Shown piece after piece: positions 1 to 10,650 of a stretch of DNA of 64,000 bases. Positions within the stretch are counted from its first letter, which is position 1, and the number at the start of each line of letters is the position of its first letter. A model generated the notes under the pieces. It made no database searches and was not told the DNA's origin. It saw only the letters and a program-made list of their open reading frames with translations. The translations under genes and the position numbers were made by a program. Location of the stretch: assembly GCF_001465595.2 (NCBI RefSeq), contig NZ_CP013481.2:434001-498000 (forward strand). The letters are read 5' to 3'. The stretch is from Pandoraea apista. GTDB lineage: Bacteria; Pseudomonadota; Gammaproteobacteria; Burkholderiales; Burkholderiaceae.

Positions 1-113
1 CACGATGTGCCACAATGGGGCATTATTGCTGCGCTCACCGGGGCAAACACAGAGCGCCCCAATAAGACCCCGTCGCGAGGCGGCAGGGGTGGGGAAACGC
101 AAGGAGAGTGGTC

Positions 114-362
114 ATGGGTTCGTTGAGTATTTGGCACTGGCTGATCGTGCTGGTGATCGTGATGATGGTTTTCGGCACCAAGAAGCTGCGCAATATCGGT
201 AGCGATCTGGGCGGTGCGGTAAAGGGCTTCAAAGATGGCATGAAGGAGGGCGAAGGTGGCGCTCCGGCGGCCAAGGACGACCCGGCTGCTGCCAAGGAAC
301 TGCGCGATTCGACCACCATCGACGTGCAGGCCAAGGACGCGAGCAATCACAAGCAAGGCTAA
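114..362 (+). CDS. tatA: Sec-independent translocase subunit TatA
   Basis: TatA oligomerises in the inner membrane to form the pore that exports folded twin-arginine substrates. The 82-residue product begins MGSLSIWHW, has one N-terminal membrane helix (about residues 5-20), the FGTKKL hinge and an amphipathic helix with [12 protein letters not shown], followed by a polar tail, which is the family layout and length. The ATG at 114 is preferred over the in-frame GTG at 108 because AAGGAG at 101-106 is well spaced for it. It is the first gene of tatABC, with tatB 12 bp downstream. Confidence 0.95.
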   Translation: MGSLSIWHWLIVLVIVMMVFGTKKLRNIGSDLGGAVKGFKDGMKEGEGGAPAAKDDPAAAKELRDSTTIDVQAKDASNHKQG

Positions 363-374
363 GCCGGCGTCGAC

Positions 375-917
375 ATGATCGATCTCGGCCTTTCCAAACT
401 GATGTTGATCGGCGTTGTCGCGCTGGTCGTGATCGGTCCCGAGCGCCTGCCGAAAGTGGCTCGTACGGCGGGCGCGCTCTTCGGCCGCGCCCAGCGCTAT
501 ATCAACGATGTGAAGGCTGAAGTGAGCCGCGAGATGGAGCTCGACGAGCTGCGCAACATGCGCACGCAGTTCGAGGAAGCGGCCCGCAGCGCCCAGAACA
601 CCGTTCAAAAACAACTGCACGAGCAGGAAGCATCGCTCAACGACGCTTGGGCGAGTGCCACGGGGACATCGACGGGCGAGATCGCCGGCGGAGGCACAGA
701 TGCAGCGACCGGGTATTCCGATAGCTATCTTGCCGAGCCGGTGGTGACGTCGGGCATACGTGCCTCGACCAAGCGCCGCAACTGGCGCGTGCGCCGGGCT
801 GCCACGCCGATGTGGTTCAAGCAGGCCAGCACCACGCGCACGCGGGTGCAGTCGGGAGCCGCGCGCGTGGCGCGTCACACGCCGGCCAAACTGCGCCGGC
901 CCGTCAAGTTCTTCTGA
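375..917 (+). CDS. tatB: Sec-independent translocase subunit TatB
   Basis: TatB works with TatC as the receptor for twin-arginine signal peptides. The 180-residue protein starts MIDLGLSKLMLIGVVAL (membrane helix, residues 5-21), then the conserved GPERLPKVAR hinge and a long amphipathic/coiled segment (about 30-100). The C-terminal third is Arg-rich and variable, normal for betaproteobacterial TatB. It sits between tatA and tatC in the same operon. Confidence 0.95.
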   Translation: MIDLGLSKLMLIGVVALVVIGPERLPKVARTAGALFGRAQRYINDVKAEVSREMELDELRNMRTQFEEAARSAQNTVQKQLHEQEASLNDAWASATGTSTGEIAGGGTDAATGYSDSYLAEPVVTSGIRASTKRRNWRVRRAATPMWFKQASTTRTRVQSGAARVARHTPAKLRRPVKFF

Positions 918-985
918 GGCGCTTGCGCACCGAACTTCCCGCCAACTGGCACTGTGCTGCCGGCTTCATTCCTGGATAAGTCGAC

Positions 986-1777
986 GTGAGCGACGACAAG
1001 CAAATCCCCGACGGGGGCACCGAAGAGACTTTCATCTCGCATCTGATCGAGCTGCGCAATCGCATTATTCGCGCAGGTACGGCAGTGATCGTTGTGTTCC
1101 TCTCGCTGGTCTATTGGGCGCCTGACATCTTCCGGCTGCTTTCCCGCCCGCTGATGCAATCGCTGCCGGCCGGCGGCAAGATGATCGTCACGGACATCAC
1201 CGGTTCGTTCTTCGTGCCGATGAAGGTCACGATGATGGTCGCGTTCGTCGTGGCGCTACCCATCGTGCTGTATCAGGCATGGGCGTTCGTCGCACCGGGG
1301 TTGTACCAGCATGAAAAGAAGCTGGTAATGCCGCTCGTTGTCAGCAGCTACACGCTGTTTCTGCTCGGCATGGCGTTCGCCTACTTCCTTGTGTTCCCGA
1401 CCGTGTTCCACTTCATGGCGCATTACAACGCGCCTTTGGGCGCGGAGATGAACACCGATATCGACAACTACCTGAGTTTTGTCCTCACAATGTTCCTGTG
1501 CTTCGGGGTGACCTTCGAAGTCCCGGTCGTGGTGGTGGTGCTCGCGCGTATGGGCGTGGTGAGCATTCAGAAGCTCAAGCAGATTCGGCCGTACGTGGTG
1601 GTGGGCGCCTTCGTGCTGGCCGCCGTCGTCACGCCGCCGGACGTCCTCTCGCAACTGATGCTGGCGATTCCGCTGATCATCCTTTACGAGTTGGGCCTGA
1701 TCGCCGCACGGATCTTCGTCAAGCAGGGACGCACGGAGGACGAAGGCAGCGAAGGGAACGGGCAGGCGGCGCCGTAA
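986..1777 (+). CDS. tatC: Sec-independent translocase subunit TatC
   Basis: TatC is the polytopic membrane subunit that binds twin-arginine signals. The 263-residue protein shows the family N-terminal motif SHLIELRNRIIR, about six membrane segments, the PxxxYQxWxFxAPGLY loop (seen as PIVLYQAWAFVAPGLY) and the FxxFGVxFExPV motif (seen as FLCFGVTFEVPV). Translation starts at a GTG. It is the last gene of tatABC and is followed by a rho-independent terminator at about 1,850. Confidence 0.96.
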   Translation: MSDDKQIPDGGTEETFISHLIELRNRIIRAGTAVIVVFLSLVYWAPDIFRLLSRPLMQSLPAGGKMIVTDITGSFFVPMKVTMMVAFVVALPIVLYQAWAFVAPGLYQHEKKLVMPLVVSSYTLFLLGMAFAYFLVFPTVFHFMAHYNAPLGAEMNTDIDNYLSFVLTMFLCFGVTFEVPVVVVVLARMGVVSIQKLKQIRPYVVVGAFVLAAVVTPPDVLSQLMLAIPLIILYELGLIAARIFVKQGRTEDEGSEGNGQAAP

Positions 1778-1849
1778 CGTCATCGGACGTTGCCCGAGCG
1801 GGGACGCCGGGCACACCGCTCGCGACAGCGATAGGTTGGCAAGCACACG

Positions 1850-1877
1850 AAAGCACGGGCGAGTCCCGTGCTTTTTT
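1850..1877 (+). terminator. Rho-independent terminator of tatABC
   Basis: A 10-bp stem (AAAGCACGGG pairing with CCCGTGCTTT) with a short CGAGT loop runs into a T tract, about 70 bp after the tatC stop. Confidence 0.85.
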
Positions 1878-1954
1878 GTTGGGCGATGGGAAGCGACGGC
1901 GCGACGGCGCTCAATTCGCCAGGGTCGAGGGCGCCGATATTCGTCGCCCAAACG

Positions 1955-1984
1955 AAAACGGCCGCGCCGAAGCGCAGCCGTTTT
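1955..1984 (-). terminator. Probable terminator of the DegS-like protease gene
   Basis: AAAACGGC at 1955-1962 pairs with GCCGTTTT at 1977-1984. Read on the minus strand the hairpin is followed by a T-rich stretch, just after the stop codon of the protease gene. Confidence 0.7.
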
Positions 1985-2007
1985 GTCTTGCCGGGAGCCC
2001 GATGCCG

Positions 2008-3225
<1,218 letters not shown>

Positions 3226-3243
3226 GAAAGAGCGAGACCTTAT

Positions 3244-3993
3244 ATGAATCGTGTTGAACTCGAATTGTATCTGAACGATACCCTGCAAATCGCGCAATTT
3301 CGCGATTACTGCCCCAACGGTCTACAGGTCGAGGGGCGTAGCGACATCCGAAAAATCGCTAGTGGCGTGACCGCCAGCCTGGCCTTTCTCGAGGCAGCCC
3401 GCGACTGGGGCGCCGATGCCGTTCTCGTTCACCACGGCTATTTCTGGAAGAACGAAGATGCCCGCATTACCGGCATGAAACGTCGTCGTCTGGGGGTGTT
3501 GATCGGTCATGACATCAACCTGTTCGCCTACCACTTGCCGCTCGACGCGCATCCTGAAATGGGGAACAACGCACAACTCGGCAAATTGCTGGATTTTACC
3601 GACGATGGGGGCCGATTCGGCCCGGATCAGCTCGGCTGGCTCGGGGCACCGGCGCAGCCGACGACATTGGCGGCGCTGGCGGCGCATGTCGGGGCCCGGC
3701 TGGGGCGCGTGCCCCTGATGCTGGGGGCGCCGAACCGGGAGGTGCGCCGCGTAGCGTGGTGCACCGGCGGGGCACAGGGCTTCTTCGAAGCGGCGATTGC
3801 GGCCGGGGCCGATGCTTACATCAGCGGCGAAGTGTCCGAGCCGACCCAGCATCTCGCGCTTGAAAGCGGCGTGGGATATCTGGCGGCGGGACACCACGCG
3901 ACAGAGCGTGGCGGCGCGAAGGCCGTTGGCGAGCATGTCGCGGCGCGTTTCGGGCTCGAACACCGGTTCTTCGATATGCCGAACCCGGCCTGA
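3244..3993 (+). CDS. NIF3-like dinuclear metal centre protein (YbgI family)
   Basis: The 249-residue protein is a NIF3/YbgI family member; these form toroidal hexamers with a dimetal site, and their substrate is still debated. Metal-ligand motifs are visible: LVHHGYFWK near the N-terminus, [10 protein letters not shown] in the first half, and ATERGG near the C-terminus. It starts [14 protein letters not shown], typical of the family. Transcription diverges from the DegS-like gene with only 18 bp between start codons, so at least one promoter must lie inside the neighbouring gene. Confidence 0.9.
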   Translation: MNRVELELYLNDTLQIAQFRDYCPNGLQVEGRSDIRKIASGVTASLAFLEAARDWGADAVLVHHGYFWKNEDARITGMKRRRLGVLIGHDINLFAYHLPLDAHPEMGNNAQLGKLLDFTDDGGRFGPDQLGWLGAPAQPTTLAALAAHVGARLGRVPLMLGAPNREVRRVAWCTGGAQGFFEAAIAAGADAYISGEVSEPTQHLALESGVGYLAAGHHATERGGAKAVGEHVAARFGLEHRFFDMPNPA

Positions 3994-4049
3994 CCCGGAC
4001 GAGCCCCGCTCGGGGGCGGCGTTACATCAGCCTCGCCGCCCGCGAAGCG

Positions 4050-4496
4050 TCACCCGTTCTGCTTCTTGAGGCTGTCGCGGATTTCGCGCAGCAGAACAAT
4101 GTCTTCCGGGGTGGGCGCCGGTGCTGCCGGGGCTTCCGGTGCCGGGCGCTTGAGCCGGTTGATCTGCTTGACCATCAGAAAGATGATGAAGGCCAGAATC
4201 AGGAAGTTGAGGGCGACGGTGATGAAATTACCGTAACCGAAGACGGCCACACCGGCCTTGGTCAGGTCGGCGTAGGACGTCGGGTTGCCCTTGAAGTCAG
4301 GGGGGATCGTGCCGAGCAGGATGAATTTGCTCGAGAAATCGAGACCGCCGAAGATCGCACCGACGATCGGCATGATCAGGTCCTTGACGACCGAATCGAC
4401 GATCTTGCCGAAGGCCCCGCCGATAATCACACCGACGGCCAGATCGATCACATTGCCTTTGACGGCAAATTCCTTGAATTCCGACATGAAGCTCAT
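4050..4496 (-). CDS. mscL: Large-conductance mechanosensitive channel MscL
   Basis: MscL is a pentameric inner-membrane channel that opens on hypo-osmotic shock. The 148-residue product starts [20 protein letters not shown], followed by TM1 with [12 protein letters not shown], a periplasmic loop, TM2 ([19 protein letters not shown]) and a cytoplasmic helix with LLREIRDSL. The ATG at 4496 has GGAGG six bases upstream; the longer open frame to 4673 is non-coding. It converges with NIF3. Confidence 0.95.
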   Translation of the reverse strand: MSFMSEFKEFAVKGNVIDLAVGVIIGGAFGKIVDSVVKDLIMPIVGAIFGGLDFSSKFILLGTIPPDFKGNPTSYADLTKAGVAVFGYGNFITVALNFLILAFIIFLMVKQINRLKRPAPEAPAAPAPTPEDIVLLREIRDSLKKQNG

Positions 4497-4840
4497 GCCA
4501 TTCCTCCGCTGTTTTGATGAGTGGCCGGGGGGTGCATCGCTGCGCCAGCCCTCACGAATTGGCATTGATTGACCGGTAATTCCGTGCGAGGCCACAGGCC
4601 AGCGGCATGGGTCGCGATGAGCATTGTCACGCGATTGCCACAGGCCGCGCACGATGTCACCGGGGCGAGACAACGAAAATGATGACTAAATGTCGTGCAC
4701 GCGTCAACGAAAGCAGCGATCATAGCGGTTCTCGTGCAGCATCCCAGAAGCGAAACCCCGGGTGAGCGCTTGCCACCCGCAGGGTACGTTAATCCTTTGA
4801 AAATACGCGAAAACCACTAGGAGACTGGGGCGTTTTGCCG

Positions 4841-4870
4841 TTGTTTCAGGCATTTGCGCTCGCGTATGAT
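4841..4870 (+). promoter_or_regulatory. Candidate sigma70 promoter for petABC
   Basis: TTGTTT (4841-4846) and TATGAT (4865-4870) are separated by 18 bp and lie 44 bp before the petA start. The rest of the 417-bp mscL-petA gap (4497-4913) shows no gene. Confidence 0.55.
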
Positions 4871-4913
4871 TTCAGGTTGACGGAAATACCAATTCAACCG
4901 TGTGGGGCTTGTG

Positions 4914-5528
4914 ATGAGTGACAATCAAGAAAAGGCCGTCGACAGTAGCCGCCGGAATCTGTTGATTGCGACGTCCGTAGCTGGAGGCGTGGGCGGCGTT
5001 GCAACACTGGTTCCTTTCGTCAGTTCCCTGGAACCCTCGGAGCGTGCCAAGGCAGGTGGGGCACCGGTCGAGGCCGACATTGGCAATCTCAAGCCCGGGG
5101 AGAAGATGACCGTGGCGTGGCGGGGTCTGCCTGTCTGGATCGTGCGCCGCACGCCGGACGAGATGGCTTCGCTGTCCAAAGTGACGGCAGAACTGGCCGA
5201 TCCGGACTCCAAGGAAACGTTTTCCTACCCGATGCCCGACTATTGCAAGAACGCGTTCCGCGCGCGTACCGAGCAGAAGGACCTGCTCGTGGTGGTCGGC
5301 ATCTGTACTCATCTCGGCTGCATTCCTTCCGGCCCCTATCAGGCGAACACCAACGCCGCGCTGGGCCACGATCCGGGCTTCCTGTGCCCGTGCCATGGTT
5401 CCACCTACGATATGTCGGGCCGCGTCTTCAAGAACAAACCGGCGCCAAAGAATCTCGACGTTCCTCGTTACATGTTCGTGAACGACACCAAGATCGTGAT
5501 CGGTAAAGACGAAAAAGGAGAAGCGTAA
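4914..5528 (+). CDS. petA: Ubiquinol-cytochrome c reductase iron-sulfur subunit
   Basis: This is the Rieske subunit of the cytochrome bc1 complex, carrying electrons from ubiquinol to cytochrome c1. The 204-residue protein has a twin-arginine-like N-terminus (SSRRNLLIATSVAGG) acting as membrane anchor, then the 2Fe-2S ligands in CTHLGC and CPCHGS. It therefore probably depends on the Tat system encoded just upstream. The start ATG at 4914 was chosen over the upstream GTG codons because the family begins MSD. Confidence 0.95.
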   Translation: MSDNQEKAVDSSRRNLLIATSVAGGVGGVATLVPFVSSLEPSERAKAGGAPVEADIGNLKPGEKMTVAWRGLPVWIVRRTPDEMASLSKVTAELADPDSKETFSYPMPDYCKNAFRARTEQKDLLVVVGICTHLGCIPSGPYQANTNAALGHDPGFLCPCHGSTYDMSGRVFKNKPAPKNLDVPRYMFVNDTKIVIGKDEKGEA

Positions 5529-6914
5529 ATGGCCGCCGACAAACAGGTCGACACGACGGGCTTGCTGGGCTGGATCGACCGACGGTTCCCGCTCACCCAG
5601 CTCTGGCGGGAGCACGCGTCCGAATATTACGCGCCCAAGAATTTCAATTTCTGGTATTTCTTCGGTTCGCTGGCCATGTTAGTGCTGGTGATCCAGATTC
5701 TCACCGGTATTTTCCTGGTGATGAACTACAAGCCCGATGCCAACCTCGCGTTCGCGTCGGTCGAGTACATCATGCGCGAAGTGCCGTGGGGCTGGCTCAT
5801 CCGTTACATGCACTCGACGGGCGCCTCGATGTTCTTCGTCGTGGTGTATCTGCATATGTTCCGCGGGCTGTTGTATGGCTCGTATCGCAAGCCGCGCGAG
5901 CTGGTGTGGGTGTTCGGCTGTCTGATCTTCCTGTGCCTGATGGCCGAAGCGTTCATGGGCTATCTGCTGCCCTGGGGGCAGATGTCGTACTGGGGCGCTC
6001 AGGTGATCGTGAACCTCTTCTCGGCGATTCCGTTCATCGGCCCGGATCTGTCGCTGTGGATCCGTGGCGACTACGTGGTGTCGGACGCCACGCTCAACCG
6101 CTTCTTCGCGTTCCATGTGATTGCGATCCCGTTGGTGCTGATCGGGCTGATCGTCGCGCACATCATCGCGCTGCACGAAGTCGGGTCGAACAACCCCGAC
6201 GGCATTGAGATCAAGGACAAGAAGGACGCCAACGGCCGGCCGCTCGACGGTATTCCGTTCCATCCGTATTACACGGTGCACGACATCATGGGCGTGGGCG
6301 TGTTTCTGATGGTGTTCTCGGCGATCGTTTTTTTCGCGCCGACGATGGGCGGTTACTTCCTGGAAGCGAACAACTTCATCCCGTCCGATCCGCTCAAGAC
6401 GCCGCCGCATATTGCGCCGGTGTGGTATTTCACCCCGTTCTACTCGATGCTGCGCGCCACGACCGACGACTTTAAGCACGTGCTCATGGTGCTGGCGGTG
6501 ATCGTCACGGCTGTCTGGTGGATCAAGGGCAAGGCGGCGGCGACGACGAAAGTGGCAGCGTCTGGCGGTGTGGTGTTGCTGCTGTTGGCGATGTATCTGA
6601 CCGAAGCCAAGTTCTGGGGTGTGGTGGTGATGGGCGGTGCGGTGGTCACGCTGTTCTTCCTGCCGTGGCTGGACCATAGCCCGGTGAAGTCGATTCGTTA
6701 CCGTCCGGGCTTCCACAAGGTGCTGTTGGGTATTCTCGTCGTCATTTTTGCCGTGTTGGGGTATCTGGGGATCCAGGAACCGACGCCCGTGAAGACCGCG
6801 ATCTCGCAGGTCGGCGCGCTGTACTACTTCGGATTCTTCTGGCTGATGCCGCTCTGGAGCAAGCGGGGCACATTCAAGCCGGTGCCGGAGCGCGTGACCT
6901 TCGCGGCGCACTGA
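5529..6914 (+). CDS. petB: Cytochrome b of the bc1 complex
   Basis: This is the quinol-oxidising, dihaem membrane subunit. The 461-residue protein has the four haem-ligand histidines in two helices (for example RYMHSTGASMFF and the FHVIAIPL region), the GYxLPWGQMSYWGA segment, and a PVWYFTPFYSMLRA motif (PEWY-like Qo-site loop, with V in place of E). It starts directly after the petA stop with AAAGGAG upstream. The C-terminus has extra membrane segments, as usual in betaproteobacteria. Confidence 0.95.
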   Translation: MAADKQVDTTGLLGWIDRRFPLTQLWREHASEYYAPKNFNFWYFFGSLAMLVLVIQILTGIFLVMNYKPDANLAFASVEYIMREVPWGWLIRYMHSTGASMFFVVVYLHMFRGLLYGSYRKPRELVWVFGCLIFLCLMAEAFMGYLLPWGQMSYWGAQVIVNLFSAIPFIGPDLSLWIRGDYVVSDATLNRFFAFHVIAIPLVLIGLIVAHIIALHEVGSNNPDGIEIKDKKDANGRPLDGIPFHPYYTVHDIMGVGVFLMVFSAIVFFAPTMGGYFLEANNFIPSDPLKTPPHIAPVWYFTPFYSMLRATTDDFKHVLMVLAVIVTAVWWIKGKAAATTKVAASGGVVLLLLAMYLTEAKFWGVVVMGGAVVTLFFLPWLDHSPVKSIRYRPGFHKVLLGILVVIFAVLGYLGIQEPTPVKTAISQVGALYYFGFFWLMPLWSKRGTFKPVPERVTFAAH

Positions 6915-6945
6915 GCGCACGCAAACGACGACTAGGGATATCAAG

Positions 6946-7665
6946 ATGAGAAAACTGTTGCTTATCCTGGCGCTCCTGAGTAGTTTCACGGCGCCGGCTT
7001 TTGCTGAAGAGGGTGTGGCGCTCGACACGGCGCCCAATCGGATCGACGATCTGGCCTCGTTGCAGCGCGGCGCGAAGCTGTTCGTGAACTACTGTCTGAA
7101 TTGCCATTCGGCGGCGTCGATGCGGTATTCGCGCCTGAAAGATCTGGGATTGTCGGACACGGAGATCAAGAACAACCTGCTTTTCACGACAGACAAGATT
7201 GGCGAGACCATGACAGTGGCCATGCGCGCTGCGGATGCCAAGGAGTGGTTCGGATCGGCACCGCCCGATCTGTCGGTCGAGGCGCGGGCGCGCGGTACGG
7301 ACTGGCTGTACACGTACTTGCGTACGTTCTATCGGGACGATGCGCGGCCGACGGGTTGGAACAACCTGGCGTTCCCGAATGTGGGCATGCCGAACCCGTT
7401 CTGGCAGTTGCAGGGGCAGCGAGGTTTGAAGCACGTGGAGGGCGCGGAGCATGGTCCGGCGCAGTACGTGCAGATCACTCAGGGGACGATGAAACCGGTG
7501 GAATTCGATTCTGCCGTGGCTGATCTGGTATCTTATCTGGATTGGATGTCAGAACCGGCGCAACGCACGCGTCGGCAGTTGGGTGTCTGGGTTTTGTTGT
7601 TCTTGGGACTCTTTACGGTACTTGCCTGGCGCCTGAATGCGGCCTATTGGAAGGACGTGAAGTAA
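6946..7665 (+). CDS. petC: Cytochrome c1
   Basis: This haem c subunit passes electrons to soluble cytochrome c or a terminal oxidase. The 239-residue protein has a cleavable signal peptide (MRKLLLILALLSSFTAPAFA), the haem-binding CLNCH near residue 50, the DWLYTYLRTFYRD segment, and a C-terminal membrane anchor. It completes petABC. Confidence 0.95.
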   Translation: MRKLLLILALLSSFTAPAFAEEGVALDTAPNRIDDLASLQRGAKLFVNYCLNCHSAASMRYSRLKDLGLSDTEIKNNLLFTTDKIGETMTVAMRAADAKEWFGSAPPDLSVEARARGTDWLYTYLRTFYRDDARPTGWNNLAFPNVGMPNPFWQLQGQRGLKHVEGAEHGPAQYVQITQGTMKPVEFDSAVADLVSYLDWMSEPAQRTRRQLGVWVLLFLGLFTVLAWRLNAAYWKDVK

Positions 7666-7680
7666 AATAACGTCTGTACG

Positions 7681-7735
7681 ACGGGGCCAGGGTTTGGGAA
7701 GCGTCGGTTTCCCGCCCCGGCCCCGTTGGTTTTTA
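7681..7735 (+). terminator. Terminator-like hairpin after petC
   Basis: ACGGGGCC (7681-7688) pairs with GGCCCCGT (7719-7726), with further GC pairing inside and a T-rich stretch after it. It lies between petC and sspA and may only attenuate, since sspA follows closely. Confidence 0.6.
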
Positions 7736-7748
7736 AGGAAGACGCGCT

Positions 7749-8360
7749 ATGATGGTTTTGTACTCGGGCACTACGTGCCCCTTCTCCCAGCGTTGCCGGC
7801 TGGTTTTGTTCGAAAAAGGCATGGATTTCGAAATCCGTGACGTCGACCTGTTCAACAAGCCGGAAGACATTGCGGTGATGAACCCGTACGGTCAGGTGCC
7901 GATTCTTGTCGAGCGTGACCTGATTCTGTACGAATCGAACATCATCAATGAGTACATTGACGAGCGATTCCCGCATCCGCAGCTGATGCCGGCCGATCCG
8001 GTTCAGCGTGCGCGTGCGCGCCTGTTCCTGTTCAATTTCGAGAAAGAGCTGTTTGTGCATGTGAGCTCGCTCGAGAACGAGAAGGGCAAGGCGGCAGAGA
8101 AGACGCATGAGAAGGCGCGTGGAGCGATTCGCGATCGTCTGACGCAGCTTGCGCCGATTTTCGTGAAGAACAAATACATGCTGGGCGAAGAGTTCTCGAT
8201 GCTCGACGTGGCGATTGCGCCGCTGCTGTGGCGTCTGGATCACTATGGCATTGAGTTGTCGAAGAATGCTGCGCCGTTGATGAAGTATGCCGAGCGGATT
8301 TTCAGCCGTCCGGCGTACATTGAAGCGCTGACGCCGTCTGAAAAGGTGATGCGTCGCTAA
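7749..8360 (+). CDS. sspA: Stringent starvation protein A (GST-fold)
   Basis: SspA is a glutathione-S-transferase-fold protein that binds RNA polymerase under starvation stress. The 203-residue protein begins MMVLYSGTTCPFSQRCRLVL, with NPYGQVPILVERDLILYESN (GST N-domain) and a C-terminal helical domain (EEFSMLDVAIAPLLWRL). AAGGA precedes the start. The order petABC-sspA-sspB is conserved in Burkholderiales. Confidence 0.93.
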   Translation: MMVLYSGTTCPFSQRCRLVLFEKGMDFEIRDVDLFNKPEDIAVMNPYGQVPILVERDLILYESNIINEYIDERFPHPQLMPADPVQRARARLFLFNFEKELFVHVSSLENEKGKAAEKTHEKARGAIRDRLTQLAPIFVKNKYMLGEEFSMLDVAIAPLLWRLDHYGIELSKNAAPLMKYAERIFSRPAYIEALTPSEKVMRR

Positions 8361-8436
8361 TGCGTTGAATTACCCGCTGGCGAAGCTGGTTTGCCGAGAA
8401 TGGCGATCGGGTTTCGCGGCGGGGTGAGTTGGTCAT

Positions 8437-8895
8437 ATGCCTGAAACGTCTACCAAGCCTTATCTTCTGCGCGCGCTGTACGAGTGGTGTACCGACAACG
8501 GATATACACCGTATTTGGCCGTGCATGTCGATGCCAAGACGCGAGTTCCGCGCGAGTTTGTGAAAGATGGCGAGATCGTGCTGAACATCAGCTTCGACGC
8601 CACGAGCGGATTGCAGATGGGCAACGACTGGATTGAATTCAGCGCCCGTTTCGGTGGTATCTCACAGAAGGTGGAAGTGCAGGTACCGAACGTACTGGCG
8701 ATCTACGCCCGTGAGAATGGTCAGGGGATGGCATTTCCGGTCGACAAGCAGGCGTCTGCGGACGAGGGGACGGAGCTGGAAGCCGTGCCGTCGGTGCAGG
8801 AGCCGGGCGACGACGATCCGGAACCGCCGAGACCTGGCGGCAACGCGCCGGCGGGCGGTAATGCCGGCCGCGCTCACCTGAAGGTGGTGAAGTAA
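8437..8895 (+). CDS. sspB: ClpXP adaptor SspB
   Basis: SspB delivers ssrA-tagged peptides from stalled ribosomes to the ClpXP protease. The 152-residue protein has the substrate-binding domain (TKPYLLRALYEWCTDNGYTP to about residue 100) with the conserved VxLNIS-like strand (IVLNISFDATSGLQMGNDW), a disordered linker and a short C-terminal XB-like tail (RAHLKVVK) that docks on ClpX. Confidence 0.93.
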   Translation: MPETSTKPYLLRALYEWCTDNGYTPYLAVHVDAKTRVPREFVKDGEIVLNISFDATSGLQMGNDWIEFSARFGGISQKVEVQVPNVLAIYARENGQGMAFPVDKQASADEGTELEAVPSVQEPGDDDPEPPRPGGNAPAGGNAGRAHLKVVK

Positions 8896-9016
8896 CGTGA
8901 TTGCTGGGTGAGTGGCGTAGTGCTTATGAGCATTGACCATTCACCCGCACTCTCGGACGATTTTTCACTGCCAGGTAGCCGCAGCGACCGATGAATCGGT
9001 TACAATATGCGACTTC

Positions 9017-9092
<76 letters not shown>

Positions 9093-9099
9093 ATAAAAT

Positions 9100-9133
9100 C
9101 AAGGGGTTACAAGATTTTTCTTGTAACCCCTTG
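9100..9133. terminator. Perfect 14-bp hairpin just after tRNA-Thr
   Basis: CAAGGGGTTACAAG at 9100-9113 pairs exactly with its complement at 9120-9133 around a 6-nt ATTTTT loop. It lies 7 bp after the tRNA, so it may end tRNA transcription; there is no long T tract on the plus strand. An attachment-site arm is an alternative. Confidence 0.55.
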
Positions 9134-9172
9134 TTCATTTCTGGCGGCCATGTAACCAGCGTGTAACCGGAT

Positions 9173-9337
9173 TCAGTCAATCCCGGTGTACGTTGCTTCG
9201 GTTGCACGGCATCCCGGAAGGGCGCCGACCACTGCAACTGAGAGGCGCGTGCCGAACGGGCTGCCGCCGACATCGACGCCAGGGTAATCCTCGCTGGTCA
9301 TCGGCAAGCCGGTTGCCGGATTGATAGGGTATGTCAT
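9173..9337 (-). CDS. Small hypothetical protein, 54 residues
   Basis: An ATG at 9337 preceded by GGAGGG reads MTYPINPATGLPMTSEDYPG and continues VDVGGSPFGTRLSVAVVG to residue 54. The NPATGLPM...GGVDVxGSPxG style resembles small proteins I associate with filamentous-phage-derived elements, but that is memory of style, not a search. It is the first gene of the island after the tRNA. Confidence 0.5.
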   Translation of the reverse strand: MTYPINPATGLPMTSEDYPGVDVGGSPFGTRLSVAVVGALPGCRATEATYTGID

Positions 9338-9620
9338 AGCGCCCTCCATGCTGAGCGGTTGGGAAACGCCTCGCGGTCATCGAAGAGGCGTGTGAAACTC
9401 AGTCCTCGTCAGTCATCAGAATCGTGATAACGGGTTTGGCCGAGCTGTACGCGATAATGGCGACTTTGAAGTGATGGGCGCTGCGCGCTCAGCGAATCAC
9501 GGGCGATGAAGAAAGTTGATGGAACAGCGTGATCAAAATGGGAACTTGCGACCATTTGCGAAGGCTGCGGTCTGGGCACGACAACCCACGTCATCCGGGG
9601 GATTGTTGGGGAGATGTGCG

Positions 9621-10046
9621 GTGGGCCTGTATAACGCCGAAATCTCCGCAGGTTCACTGATGATTCCTGAGAGCCGGCGGATCGCGCCCCTTTTGCTTTC
9701 GCGACCCAGCGACGAACTGTGGGAGTCGGCCCTGAACGACGAGAATTTATTGCAGAAGAAGCCAGCCACGGCTAAGCGTCAGGCACGCCTAATCCGTCGT
9801 CGCCTCGAAACCTTGGACGAAGAGGGCGTTCGACTTGTGGTCGAAGGCGACGGCGAGCTTTGCCGACAGATTTTGCTGTCGGCGGCGATTCGTCATAGCC
9901 GGCTGCTGGGCGACTTTATGCGCGATGTTTACGCGATGGATCTGCGACGCCTGGAAAAGAATCTGAATCATCGTCAATGGGACGGTTTCCTTGCTGAATG
10001 TGAGCACCGCGACGACGCCGTTTTCAAGGCGCTAGGCGTCGAGTGA
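9621..10046 (+). pseudogene. BrxA-like (DUF1819) protein, C-terminally truncated
   Basis: From a GTG at 9621 with GGGGAG upstream, the 141-residue product reads GLYNAEISAGSLMIPESRRIA, then LLQKKPATAKRQARLIRRRLE and SRLLGDFMRDVYAMDLRRLE. This matches the DUF1819/BrxA family of BREX phage-defence systems, normally about 200 residues. Here the conserved part stops after CEHRDDAV and the frame ends with an unrelated short tail. No brxB, brxC, pglX or pglZ follows in the window, so it is a remnant and unlikely to work alone. Confidence 0.6.
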
Positions 10047-10099
10047 GCAGAATTTAACCCACTATCTCCCGCATCTGTGGTTGTCAGAAGCACCGGCCG

Positions 10100-10650
10100 A
10101 ATCAGCGATTCGTGAACGTGGAGACGGCGAATTCGAAGAGGCGGGTCCCGGAAGTCCCCTTGGTGAAGAATGATGATCTTGTCCCGCTGGCGTGTCTGGG
10201 CGGTGTACAGCATTTCACGCGTCAAGTTGCGGCAGGGGTTTGGAACCACAACGAAGGTTTTGCCGAACGCACTTCCCTGCGTCTTATGCACGGTCAGCGC
10301 ATAGGCCAGTTCAAGCGGTGGCGTACTCTCCTGCGAATCGAATTCCCACGGCTTGTACTTGTAGGAAATCTCGGGCTGCGAGGCCAACTCAACTTCGACT
10401 TCGTGAGGCGCTCAATTTCTCCCCCTGGTCCTGCGGTGCCCGGTGACAATGCCGATGTCGCCGTTGGCAACACAGGCATCATCCTTTTCCGGATAGGTCT
10501 CGCGCCCGCTCTTGTTGATGACGGTGATAGCTTTGTCACCGTAGATGATTCCCTCTGGGCCGGCAGGGCTTGGGATCTTCTTGTCCGGCTTTCGCACGTT
10601 CCGTCGGTTGATACCGGCGCTGGGCTTGAGTATCGGACAGGTTAAACCGG
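10100..10650 (-). pseudogene. Superfamily 1 (RecD-like) helicase, C-terminal remnant with frameshift
   Basis: Two minus-strand frames give one helicase end: GIIYGDKAITVINKSGRET...ANGDIGIVTG (about 10,597-10,412), then, after a frameshift, LELAYALTVHKTQGSAFGK and a segment ending TAQTRQRDKIIILHQGD (about 10,380-10,110). YALTVHKTQG is the motif V/VI region of RecD/UvrD-type helicases. The Walker A part is missing and the 3' end runs into antisense of the brxA remnant. The plus-strand stretch 10,651-10,921 shows no convincing gene. Confidence 0.7.

Noticed and set aside
5679..7037. Minus-strand open frame of 452 codons over petB
   Set aside because: Antisense shadow; petB is unmistakable and the product is His/Arg-rich without any family pattern.
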